Below, in pieces: positions 1 to 9,583 of a stretch of 64,000 bases of DNA (position 1 is its first letter; every line of letters starts with the position of its first letter). Below the pieces are notes generated by a model. It ran no database searches and had not been told where the DNA came from. It worked only from the letters and a program-made list of their open reading frames with translations. The stretch lies in the NCBI GenBank assembly GCA_024195585.1, contig SWBL01000156.1, positions 1 to 64,000 on the forward strand. Direction: 5' to 3'. The translations under genes were made by a program, and so were the position numbers. Source of the stretch: Aureobasidium sp. EXF-3400. Its lineage: Eukaryota > Ascomycota > Dothideomycetes > Dothideales > Saccotheciaceae.

Positions 1-569
1 TGGTCACCCACCGTAGTACTAATCTGCCGTTCAACTGCTTATGTATGGCAGAGCGGACGGGATGCCCAGTTTTCAGCTGACTATGGCCGTACGTATCAAA
101 AATGGTTCTCCATGCAAACAAGTATACAGATTTCATGCACGAGATAATACTTTTCGATATGGAGTTGGGTTGGGGCTGAAATTTTTCAATAGAACTCTAT
201 TAGGCCACCCACTAATTTAAAACAGCACAAACACATCAGCGTACTGACTATACTGATTAGAGAGAGCATATAGCTGGAAATTAAGCAACACAAAGATCTG
301 CTCAATTACACGGCTTACCCGGATTTTCGCTACGCGACTCACACACGTCCTAAATATAGGCATATCGGCAGGCCCTACTGCATACTGCAAGACCGTGCTC
401 TGCAGGCCTGACCCACTTACGCCTACGGCCCTCGAGTCTTTCGCCAAAAGCTATCCCAATGTCCTCTCAACAACTCGTGTTAAGGTTAGATCAGTGCTAG
501 ATCTCGTAAAAGGAGTTAATGGCGGCTCGTAGAGCGCCTTGGGGTGATGGCAAGTGGACCACGTCCTAG
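1..569. other. Intergenic, left edge
   Basis: I see no gene here. The longest open frame (minus strand, 217-447, 76 codons) has no recognisable motif and ordinary non-coding composition. The right part is the upstream region of the secreted PAN-like gene. Confidence 0.6.
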
Positions 570-570
570 C

Positions 571-576
571 TATAAA
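571..576 (+). promoter_or_regulatory. TATA-like box upstream of the secreted PAN-like gene
   Basis: The sequence TATAAA lies 70 bp upstream of the preferred ATG at 641. The spacing fits a core promoter TATA element with a short 5' leader. This is a motif match only. Confidence 0.4.
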
Positions 577-640
577 GACTCTGCACATTCAGTCCATCTG
601 CTCCTGGCATTTTTACATACAACTCCAGTGGTACCTCATA

Positions 641-2140
641 ATGCGCTCTTCATTCACTGCCGCGGCATTGACCTTGTCGGCTCTGGTACAGGCTGATGCC
701 ACCACAATCTGGGCGACCAAGACGGTATCCGTTTGTCCTACCCAAGATGTAATTTCTCAGAACTCTGGGAATGGTCAAACTGGAAGCATTGACACCACCT
801 ACAAAACTACCGAAACGGTATACGCACAACCTTCTACTGTCACGGTATACGCACATCCCTCTACCGTCACAGTCACTGAGAACAAGGTTACCGTGACCAA
901 GACGGTCTTGGTTGGATCTCAACTTCCTGGCAATACCCAATACACCGAATCAGTCGCACCCACTCAGAACATCGGCGCGGCTTCGACGAATGTTCCCTTC
1001 AGCAGCGTCAAGTCTGTTCCTTATTCATTCCACAACACCACAGTCGTACCTGGTGTCTACCAAAACGCCACAGGATCCGTCAGATTCTCAACCTCCACCC
1101 TCTCCTCCGTGCGCACTTTGAATGCCACTGTCTCCGAACTCCCTGCGGTCACACCTGTCGCTACTTTTAACGCTACTGGATCTTCAATTCCCACAATCTC
1201 ATCCGCAGTGAGCCAGAATGCGACTATCTCTGGATATTCGACTTCAGCAGTTCTGTCCTGTCCCAACGGCAAGGGCAACTCAACGCTTCACATGACTAGC
1301 ACTGACAACGGAGCTGCTCTCTCTGTCGTATACATCACACCCGTTGCAGCTACAGTCTATGAGACCACTACTGTGACTTCAACATCGACCATTCCCACCA
1401 AAGCAGGTTTCTTGCCAATCGTCGACACGACCGCCACAGTCTACCCTGGAGCGAATGCTAGCGAATACCCTGCTTTGGTACCCGGTAGCGGTCTTACTAA
1501 GCGCGCTATCGAGGAGCCTGCCTCTCCTTGCACCAGTGCGGTGACTATCTTTGCCGTTCAGAGCGGTGCAGCCACCAGCACCTTGCCCCAGCAAACCGTA
1601 ACGAGTACATCTACCTCCGTAGTTACGGTCCCTTACTACGCAGCTTGCGGTGCCTCGAACCTGATCAACAAGGACCCTGTGACCGGTGTGCACATCTATT
1701 CCACGGGACCTCTTGCAAACAAGTGGAGCAACGATATCTACCACTACAACTGGACTAATGCCTACGACTGCTGCGCCGCATGTCAAGAAGACGAAACCTG
1801 CGCCTACAGCGCCTTCAGCCCCGATTTCAGCGATGAGAGCGGTGCAAAGAGCAACACATGTATTTTGAGCTACTGGGATACCTGCAACGTGGCAAACAAC
1901 CAACAACAATGGATAGCAAGAACCTACACCGGATACGAGGTCACCGTCAGTAATGGCAACTGTGGTTTCATGAGTCGCCATCGCGACCCTAGATGTCGTT
2001 ATGTCTATCGCGATAACGATGTTCAATGCGACATCGACTGTGATGGTTCGTATAGTCTGCATATGACTTACCCTGAGTGGGAAGCTTCACCCGCTCTGGC
2101 TGAATGCCCTCTGAAGGTAGGCCAAGGATCGGTTATTTGA
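641..2140 (+). CDS. Secreted Ser/Thr-rich protein with C-terminal PAN/Apple-like Cys domain
   Basis: This encodes a 499-residue predicted extracellular protein. I start at 641 rather than the upstream in-frame codon at 554 because residues 1-20 then form a clean signal peptide (MRSSFTAAALTLSALVQADA) and the TATA-like box falls 70 bp upstream. Residues about 21-350 are rich in Ser, Thr and Val with many N-glycosylation sequons, and contain a short tandem repeat (VYAQPSTVT then VYAHPSTVT). A dibasic KR occurs within GLTKRAIEE, a possible Kex2-type site. The last 140 residues are Cys-rich (DCCAACQEDETCAYSAF...) in the style of fungal PAN/Apple-like modules, which bind protein or carbohydrate. 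The tail has further Cys pairs and no GPI signal is obvious. A role at the cell surface or as a secreted effector-like glycoprotein is inference. There are no introns. Confidence 0.75.
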   Translation: MRSSFTAAALTLSALVQADATTIWATKTVSVCPTQDVISQNSGNGQTGSIDTTYKTTETVYAQPSTVTVYAHPSTVTVTENKVTVTKTVLVGSQLPGNTQYTESVAPTQNIGAASTNVPFSSVKSVPYSFHNTTVVPGVYQNATGSVRFSTSTLSSVRTLNATVSELPAVTPVATFNATGSSIPTISSAVSQNATISGYSTSAVLSCPNGKGNSTLHMTSTDNGAALSVVYITPVAATVYETTTVTSTSTIPTKAGFLPIVDTTATVYPGANASEYPALVPGSGLTKRAIEEPASPCTSAVTIFAVQSGAATSTLPQQTVTSTSTSVVTVPYYAACGASNLINKDPVTGVHIYSTGPLANKWSNDIYHYNWTNAYDCCAACQEDETCAYSAFSPDFSDESGAKSNTCILSYWDTCNVANNQQQWIARTYTGYEVTVSNGNCGFMSRHRDPRCRYVYRDNDVQCDIDCDGSYSLHMTYPEWEASPALAECPLKVGQGSVI

Positions 2141-2481
2141 TAGAAAGAATCGCAGTACTCCCATGGATGCCATAGGAAAACGAACAAAAGCATACTTAGC
2201 ATACTTAGCTCTTCGCCCTGCTATACCAGACAAGTGATCAAGACTCCATGCCTCATCAATGCTCGACGCAATCTTATGCTCTGCCAAGGTTCGAACGTTG
2301 AGGTCATCCTCAGCACCGAGCTGGGTGGACTTGCAACAAGTCTCTTGGTTTGCAACAATCTCGAGAGCTTTTACCGTCCTACCAGGTCCGGAAAGGGCTC
2401 GTCTCGTCCAACTGAACCATTCAATTCCTCTTGAAGTGACTAATACACTCATCTCATGATAAAGCTCGCACGATGGTTCCA
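2141..2481. other. Intergenic between convergent genes
   Basis: This 341-bp stretch lies between the 3' ends of the secreted PAN-like gene (plus) and the three-exon gene (minus). No gene is seen; it presumably holds both 3' UTRs. Confidence 0.6.
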
Positions 2482-3372
2482 TCAAATATCATAGAGCTCC
2501 TCCTATTCGTGAGAAAGAACGTTAGCAAATGAACCCACTTACAGAGCAGGACCGACTGCGACGGACTATCAAAGTCACTTACCATGTGGTTTTCGGGCTG
2601 CATGATTTGATGTTGTGGACCATGAAAGCGAGAATTGCTCAACCTCCATTCGGTAGTGGAAGCCGAGTATACAGGCTCTGCTATTCGCATTGCTGCAAGG
2701 ATATCATCCTGCATGCTCATAAGCCAGGGGTGTACCGCTATAAATCATCGTAGGGTCAGATCAAGCTTGCTCATAACCTCACCGATGCGACCACTCACCG
2801 CCGACGTAGTCCTTAACGGTAATGAAATCGTTCCCAGGCGAAGGGCGGACTTCAAGAGTAAGGCCTTCCTTACCCAGTGGGCGGTCCTCACCGCAGCAGT
2901 GGATAAGGATTTCTGTGTCTGAGGCCTCGTACCAACTCCATGTCCCGTCCTCTCGCTCAGGTTCTTGCGCGAAAGGGCGCACGTCATTGCTGATATCGCC
3001 GTAGGTGGCAAACTCGCACTCGTCGTACGCTGCGTCGGCATGTTCCATGTGCTTTCGCTCCCAGTTACGGTCCCAAAAGTCTAGGTTTTTGAGAGAGGCT
3101 TCGAGGTATGAAACTTTTGGATTCGTGATCGATTGCGAGGCAATTTCATGCCATTCTCCAGTCTCTGGATTGAACAATGGTTGCGGAGTACCAGTGTCTC
3201 GGTGAGACTCTGTCATCACAGAAATGGCGGATGGGAAGTCGCCTCGGATTGGCCATATTAAACGTTCGTACGGTCCCGAGAAGATTGGTTCATTGTTCTC
3301 GAATCTGCGCTCAAGGAATGTCGGATAAGGAGGTCCGTCTTCGTCTTGTCGAGCATTTTGTGCTTCTGTCAT
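2482..3372 (-). CDS. Uncharacterised 234-residue protein, three exons
   Basis: I do not recognise the family. My model is join(3372..2799, 2692..2583, 2502..2482) on the minus strand, 705 nt, 234 residues. Exon 1 gives MTEAQNARQDEDGPPYPTFL and runs to a GTGAGT donor at 2798. Exon 2 follows a TTGCAG acceptor and ends at a GTAAGT donor. The last exon is only 21 nt (EELYDI then stop) after an ACGAATAG acceptor. All three join in frame. Without splicing, exon 1 would stop after GGEWSHR. The protein is acidic and rich in Trp and Tyr, with no signal peptide or membrane segment, so it is probably soluble and intracellular. It is divergent from the MscL-like gene with about 430 bp between the starts. 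Confidence 0.65.
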
Positions 3373-3806
3373 CGCGTAGAAAAGCGCTAACTGTGGTCGT
3401 ACGTGCTTAAAATGCTTGTTGCTTCAAGCCACCAAGCTGAACAAACGGCGAGAGGAGACGTTTTGAACTTGGAGCGGGGTAAACTCCTTTCTTCTTTAAT
3501 CCTTCTCCCTCGGTCGGTAGATATAACGCGAGTCTAGCAGCCTTGAACAATTCAAAGCTGCTACCTGATTTTCGCGTTAGAACTCTGGATAGCGTGTGAC
3601 AAAAGTAGGTTGCCTTAATCGTACACCGTCCTTGTCCAATCTCCACGACATGAAACATCAACTCACCTTACCTACTTCCCTGCGCGAAAGACATCTCATC
3701 AATCTTATTCTATTCTATTCGCTATCCACTCTACATGTATTCCTCAATTCATCGCCAAGTCTCCAAGCTTACCTCAAGCAGACAGAAAAAGAGGTCTCAA
3801 GTCAAC
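3373..3806. other. Divergent promoter region
   Basis: This is shared upstream DNA of the three-exon minus-strand gene and the MscL-like gene. The part before 3807 is pyrimidine-rich, as in many fungal 5' leaders. An in-frame upstream ATG at 3735 would add 24 residues to the MscL-like protein; I prefer 3807. Confidence 0.5.
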
Positions 3807-4513
3807 ATGACCAGCTCCCCGAGCGACCCTCTGCTTCCTACCTCAGACAGGCGCAAAGCCTTGAGTAGCACCTGGAACGATTTCTGCGACTTTGCGCTCC
3901 GGGACAATGTGCTCGAAGTAGCTGTTGGACTTATCCTCGCTGCTGCATTTAGTACTGTGGTGTCCAGTTTTGTCAGCGACATCTTGTTGCCTCCGATTTC
4001 GTTGTTGCCATTTTTGAGTCGCAATCTTGATGAAAGATTTGCGACATTGAAACATGGCAACAACGGGACGGCGATATATAATACTGTGCAGTTGGCTTTG
4101 GAGGATGGGGCTGTTGTTATGGCTTATGGGTGAGTTTGTTGATACCTTGTCCAGTTCTTTCTTCCGTGATTGTTGCTGGGAGTGAGTCTGGATTTTGGGA
4201 GTATGAGAAAGATCTCCGAACTAATGTCTGGTGACTGCTACAGAGCTTTCTTGAATAAGGTGTTCAAGTTTTTAGGGATCGGCCTGGCGCTGTATGCTAT
4301 TGTCAGACTGTACATTTATTGCAGTGACGATGAGACTATCATCAAGCATGAGAAGAAGTGTCCGTACTGTCGTAAGAAGATCAGTATGAAGGTATGGCTT
4401 GCGCTTCTCTGTTCATTGACACAACGTCTGACTGCGAACAGGCAAAACGTTGCTTCTTGTGTACCAGCTGGTTGGATGGACGAGAAGACTCAGTTGCATC
4501 AGTCAGCATATGA
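3807..4513 (+). CDS. MscL-family large-conductance mechanosensitive channel, fungal type
   Basis: This encodes a two-helix stretch-activated channel of the MscL family, 180 residues, join(3807..4129, 4244..4391, 4442..4513). Residues 23-48 (WNDFCDFALRDNVLEVAVGL) carry the family's N-terminal amphipathic helix and the start of TM1; bacterial MscL has FKEFAMRGNVVDLAVGV-like sequence here. TM1 continues into VVSSFVSDILLPPI. After a hydrophilic loop, TM2 is residues about 111-133 (FLNKVFKFLGIGLALYAIVR). Introns have GTGAGT and GTATGG donors and TACAG and AACAG acceptors, and all phases agree. The odd feature is the tail: CPYC (147-150) and CFLC (161-164), a CxxC-x10-CxxC pair like a zinc ribbon, whose two halves lie on different exons. 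In bacteria the channel releases osmolytes on hypo-osmotic shock; membrane location in this fungus is not shown. Confidence 0.85.
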
Positions 4514-5447
4514 TCGAAGCCCCTGGGACATCGACGGTACTGGAAGTTCTCGCGTCAGAGAAGGAACGACACACTGCTGCCTGGAGGGGGCCACTCTCGA
4601 CTTCTAGCAACCATCAACCTGAACTCTGGAGATTAAGAGGATGAGTGATGACGAGGACCCGCAGCCTGTATTGACTAAAGTGTCGTGATGGATCTGGTTC
4701 TGTACAAATTGTTATGATCGAGATCATGATCATAAATTCCTCGCGGCTCCATCTTGGCCCTGCACGCGACTCTTGGTACAAGGACAAAAGTCAACGAATA
4801 TAGAGCAAAATAGGCAGGTCGATCTGACCTACGGAAGGACTTTACATAAGATCTTGCAACTACAGCTGTCCGTCACTCGAATGCAGGCCATCGAGCGGAT
4901 ATCAACAGATTTGTTCTTTCCGTGTGCATTTTGAATTTCTTGATTCTTCTTGCACTGCTGCACAGACCCACTTTTTTGCGGCCCGGTGAAGTGTCCGGTG
5001 AACTGTCGTTTTCTCTCTCAGCCGAACCCTGCGACGACACCTCCATTCCTTCCTATCAATTTTCAACAACAACTCTGAATTTATCTTCCTGTCCTTCGAG
5101 CCGGCTATCGCGCATTAACACGGTGAGATGGTGTAATATCGTACACACAGACCAGGCGAGCCTCGGTTCTCGAAGGTTAAGCAACAGAGCTCGAGCTTGG
5201 CCCATCCTCTAAGCTTCCCTGGGCAGGTGCTACTGATTAGCCCCGGATCTATCCCCAGGAACTGGGCCATGACGGCATTGTTTATCTCCGTTTACGAGGT
5301 TGTTAAACTTCAACCTGCCTAAGCAGGGAAAGATCACTGAAAAGCTATGTGATTGTTAGTAGGCGATGCGACGAGGTGGGTTGCGCGATTTGCTGGGTGG
5401 CACGCGAGGTAGGCACCAAGGGAAGGAGCACTCGAGCGAGAGTATGC
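4514..5447. other. Intergenic region upstream of the carboxypeptidase gene
   Basis: About 1 kb separates the MscL-like stop from the carboxypeptidase ATG. A 96-codon open frame at 4922-5212 has no motif. A stretch near 5155-5195 vaguely resembles part of a 5S rRNA but lacks the rest of that molecule. I support no gene here. Confidence 0.5.
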
Positions 5448-5453
5448 TATAAA
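5448..5453 (+). promoter_or_regulatory. TATA box of the carboxypeptidase gene
   Basis: TATAAA lies 86 bp upstream of the ATG at 5534. Position and sequence fit a core promoter element; this is a motif match only. Confidence 0.45.
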
Positions 5454-5533
5454 CTCTGGCATGTCCGCGCCAGCTTGATTTTACTTCTAAGCATCCAACA
5501 TTCCTTGGAGCATCGATTCACAGCATTTCTATC

Positions 5534-7263
5534 ATGCGCTTTTCACTGCTTCAGATCGGCGCCGCCCTTGGGTTGGCTGCCTCAGTCAGTGCATCTTCAC
5601 CTGGCCGCAATGTCTTTGAACGCGCCGAGCAATTGAGAGCAAAGGCTCCCATCATTGAGAAGAGAGAGATTGGCAAGCCTTTCGAGCACCCCAGACTGCA
5701 GAAGAGAGCTTCGCCCTACCTCAACAACGTGACCGAGAGTGAGTCTACCTGTCATCAGCCTGGCTTTGCATAGTGACTGACCAATTCACAGAGTTCTGGG
5801 TCAACGGATCGGCTATTCCTGATGTCAAGTTCGACGTCGGTGAGTCGTACGCTGGTCTCCTGCCCATCAGTGGTGCTGCCAACGAGACCCGCGAACTCTT
5901 CTTCTGGTTCTTCCCTTCGACCAACCCCAATGCCACAGAAGAGATTGCCATCTGGTTCAACGGTGGCCCCGGCTGCAGTTCGCTCAGTGGTCTCTTGACA
6001 GAGAACGGACCCTTCACCTGGGAAGCCGGAACCCTTGAGCCCGTCCAGAACCCCTACACATGGGTCAACCTCACCAACATGCTTTGGGTTGAACAACCCG
6101 TTGGTGTCGGCTTCTCTCAGGGTGTGCCCAACATCACCAACGAAGTCGAGCTCGGTCTAGAATTCATAGGATTCTACAAGCAGTTTGTTGACGCCTTCAA
6201 CCTCCAGAACTGGAAGGTCTACTTGACCGGTGAATCCTACGCCGGTTTCTACGTGCCTTACATTGCCGACGCCTTCATCAACGCCGCCGACACTGTCTAC
6301 TACAACCTTAAGGGTATCGCTATCAACGACCCCATCATTGGTGATGAAACGGCCCAGCAGCAGGCTGTCATCGTCCCTTACGTCGACTACTGGGAGAACC
6401 TCATCTACCTCAACGAAACTTTCCTCCAACAGATCCACGACCGTGCTGATTACTGCAACTACACCTCGTACTTGGAGAAGTACCTGACCTTCCCCCCTCC
6501 CCAGGAGAAGTTCCCTATTCTCCCCGATCCTTATGCTTCCGACACGTACGAGTGTGACATGTTCGACACCGTCTACGAAGCCATCCTTCTGGTCAACCCC
6601 TGCTTCAACATCTACCACATCACCGAGACCTGCCCTCACCCCTGGTCGGTTCTCGGAGGTGTCAACACTGGCGACTACATTCCTTCTGGCGAAGTCGTTT
6701 ACTTCAACCGCACCGACGTTCAGAAGGCCATCAACGCTCCTGTCGGCACCAACTGGCAGCAGTGCACCAAGATCAATGTCTTCGGTGGTGCAAACAACAA
6801 CCAGTCGTTGAGCGACACCAGCAAGGGTCCCGCTCTTGATGGCACTCTTCAGCGTGTAATTGAATACACCAACAACACCATCATCGGTTCCGGTAACCTT
6901 GATATGCTCCTGTCCACTAACGGCACCCTTGTTGCCATCCAGGGTATGTCGTGGAACGGCAAGCAAGGCCTTCAAGAATACCCCGGCAAGGACTTTGATG
7001 TTCCTTACCACCCCGAGTACAACGGCGGTGCTCTTTCTGGAGCTGGCAAGGTCGGATACTATGGATCCGAGAGAGGTCTTACCTTCTACTCTGTCCAGCT
7101 TGCTGGTCACGAGCTTCCCGGTTACGCTCCTGGAGCTGCCTACCGCTCCATTGAGCTCCTGCTCGGACGCATCGACTCTCTCGCCTACCAGGGAGACTTT
7201 TCCACCCAGACTGGAAACTTCACTGGCAACGGTACTATCTACGGCCAGCAAAAGATCTACTAG
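5534..7263 (+). CDS. Secreted serine carboxypeptidase (peptidase family S10)
   Basis: This enzyme removes C-terminal residues from peptides, probably outside the cell or in the secretory/vacuolar system. It is 558 residues, join(5534..5738, 5792..7263), with a 53-nt GTGAGT...CACAG intron. Residues 1-21 form a signal peptide (MRFSLLQIGAALGLAASVSA). A propeptide follows with dibasic sites (EKRE, LQKRAS). Family signatures are NGGPGCSSLSGLLTENGPF, the nucleophile motif GESYAGFYVPYIAD (Ser about 217), the Asp region GNLDMLLSTNGT (Asp about 439) and the His region AGHELPGYAPGA (His about 508). Many NxS/T sequons suggest glycosylation. Length and order match fungal S10 enzymes. A 364-codon open frame lies antisense to it and is only a codon-bias shadow. 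Confidence 0.95.
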
Positions 7264-7896
7264 AGAAGACGTGAGACCACATGATTGTCTCCATGGTGAT
7301 GCGTACAGTGTATAGCACTCCGGTTGGCCTTCTTATGGTACTACGTCCGCAGGTGTTGATTTGAGATCGATGCCGTGATGAACCTTTACGCCGCAGTTCT
7401 GTGATTCAGATAATTACTTCCTCAGAAGAATGAAATGACAAACCAAAAGTCTATCAATATGTGTCATGTTCCTGATCATGCAAGGTGATATGTGTTGACT
7501 CTCTTCGTTGCCTTCGACGCGATATGACCATCTCGTCCCTGTTCTCTGTTAGTAACGGGTTGCAGACAATGACTCTGATGCCAACGCTCAACACAGATAG
7601 GCGAGCCCCACCTTTCCGCCCTCGGCAAAGATAGGCCTCCTCCTTTCGCTGCCACTATGAATCGCTCACGACGGGCAAGGCCATGTTTCCCGTTGTCGGA
7701 GAAGCTGTAGAGATAAAACCACATGGCCCGAAGTTCGATAAGCTTCCGGTTTGAGGCGTTGAAGTAGAAGGTGATGGCCGGGAGCGATAACGCGTCTTGA
7801 CTTCCTCACTTCTCTATCTCTGGTGCCCATCATCTATCTATATCTGCTACTGGAGCCATCATTTTCAGCATCAGATACCCAAAACATCCAGCAAAG
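7264..7896. other. Intergenic, 3' flank of carboxypeptidase and promoter of amine oxidase
   Basis: I see no gene in this 633-bp stretch. It holds the 3' flank of the carboxypeptidase and the upstream region of the amine oxidase. Confidence 0.55.
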
Positions 7897-9370
7897 ATGT
7901 CTAACTCTCTGGAAACCGCATCATCGACAAATCATGCAACGAACGAAAACATCGACGTCGTCATCATCGGCGCCGGCCTCGCTGGTCTCACAGCCGCCCG
8001 CGACATCCTCGCGGCCGGTCTCTCCTGCATTATCCTAGAAGCCCGGGATCGCGTGGGTGGCAAAACATGGAGTCAGCCATTACCCGATGGCAAAGGAACT
8101 GTTGATCTAGGAGCTGCGTGGATTAATGATGTCAATCAGACTCAAGTGTTTGCATTGGCTAAACAGTATAATGTTGAGTTTATTGAGCAAAACACTTTGG
8201 GTGACTGTGCTATCCAAGATACTGAGGGAGTGGTGTCGAAGTTTGCTTATGGAGAGTTGCCGCCTGTGAGTGCTTTTCGTTATGGTGCAGTTGGGATATG
8301 GACTGATTATTTAGTTTGACGACAAGGAAAAAGAAGATGTTGCGCGTATCCGCGATATGTGTGAATCCGATTGCCAGAAACTGGATGTTTTCAGCCCTGA
8401 AGATAAAGACTTGGACGCAATGACTTTTGAGGCATACCTACAGTCACGCGGTGCTAGTACAACAAGCATGTCTACAGCAACAGTCTGGACACGCGCAATG
8501 CTGGGTCAAGAACCCAAAGACCTCTCAGCACTGTTCTTTCTCAATTACTGCAAATCTGGAGGTGGATTGCTGCAAATGCGGTCAGATCGCAAAGGCGGCG
8601 GTCAACATCTACGCATTCGCCAGGGAATGCAATTATTTTCCAAAGGACTGGCTGCAGATATACCAGAAGGTGTGATAAAGCTATCTACTGCAGTAACTTC
8701 CATCAACAATAATACTGGAACTGGAAATCTGGAAGTACGGACGCAAAGCAACATCATCAATACCCGTAAAGTCATTACTACAGTGCCAACACCAGTGTTG
8801 CGAAATATTTCCTTCTCGCCTGATTTACCGAAAGATAAACGTATGTGGATAGAAGCAACAACATACGGCTACTACACAAAAGCCATGATGGTATTCCGCA
8901 AACCTTTCTGGGTGGAAAAAGGTTTCTGCGGTCTCACGCAATCTTTTACCGGTCCTGCAGGCGTCATACGGGATACCTCTTCCCCAGCAGATGACAAACA
9001 CATCCTCACCTGTTTCCTAGGCGGTACACCTGGATTCGCTTGGTCAGCTCTGTCCTCTATCGACCGCGAAAAGGTTCTTCTAAAGCAAATCTCACAACTT
9101 TTTAACGTGGGGGATACAGCAGAGAAAGAGTTTGTCCAATTGGTAACTTATGAGTGGAGTAAGGATGAGTATTCTGGTTTTGGTTGTCCTTGTACGGGCT
9201 TACCTCCTGGTGTGCTTTCCAAGGTAGGCGGCGGGAGGTTGAGGGAACAGTGGGGGGATGTACATTTTGCGGGCACGGAGACTGCTGGGGAGTGGAAGGG
9301 GTATATGGAAGGTGCTGTGAGAAGTGGTGAGCGGGCGGCGGCGGAGGTGATCAAGGATCTTCAAGTCTGA
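7897..9370 (+). CDS. Flavin-containing monoamine oxidase family protein
   Basis: This is an FAD-dependent amine oxidase, expected to oxidise amines to aldehydes with release of ammonia and hydrogen peroxide. It is 474 residues, join(7897..8265, 8315..9370), with a 49-nt GTGAGT...TTTAG intron in phase 0. Residues about 21-50 hold the dinucleotide-binding fold (VVIIGAGLAGLTAARDILAAG), followed by EARDRVGGKTWS and DLGAAWI, typical of the MAO group. The C-terminus carries the second FAD motif HFAGTETAGEWKGYMEGA. No signal peptide or C-terminal membrane anchor is visible, so it resembles soluble fungal MAO-N enzymes rather than mitochondrial animal MAO. The substrate is unknown. The gene is convergent with the GT90 gene, about 210 bp apart. 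Confidence 0.9.
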
Positions 9371-9583
9371 ATTAGTTATGGATTTAAGAGGTTCCTTTTC
9401 ATGTTTGGCAAAATATACAGTATCAATGCTCGAAGATATGCCATGTTTGCGACCGGTTCCTGAATCCTTGTCCCCATCGGCGCAATGTTGCAAGACATTA
9501 CTGCGAAAAGGAGCGCTCAGAAGATAACTAGCTTCGTTGACGACTGTAACTGATGTCCTGTCAAACATTACATACAACTATCA

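Noticed and set aside
5150..5200. 5S rRNA-like stretch (CGAAGGTTAAGCAACAGAGC)
   Set aside because: Only a short central piece resembles 5S; the expected 5' and 3' pairing arms and the internal control region are not there.
4922..5212. Small 96-codon frame upstream of the carboxypeptidase
   Set aside because: Phe/Leu-rich start but no homologous motif, no splice context, and it lies in promoter sequence.
6157..7251. 364-codon frame antisense to the carboxypeptidase
   Set aside because: It mirrors the codon bias of the S10 gene; no motif, and the sense strand has all catalytic residues.
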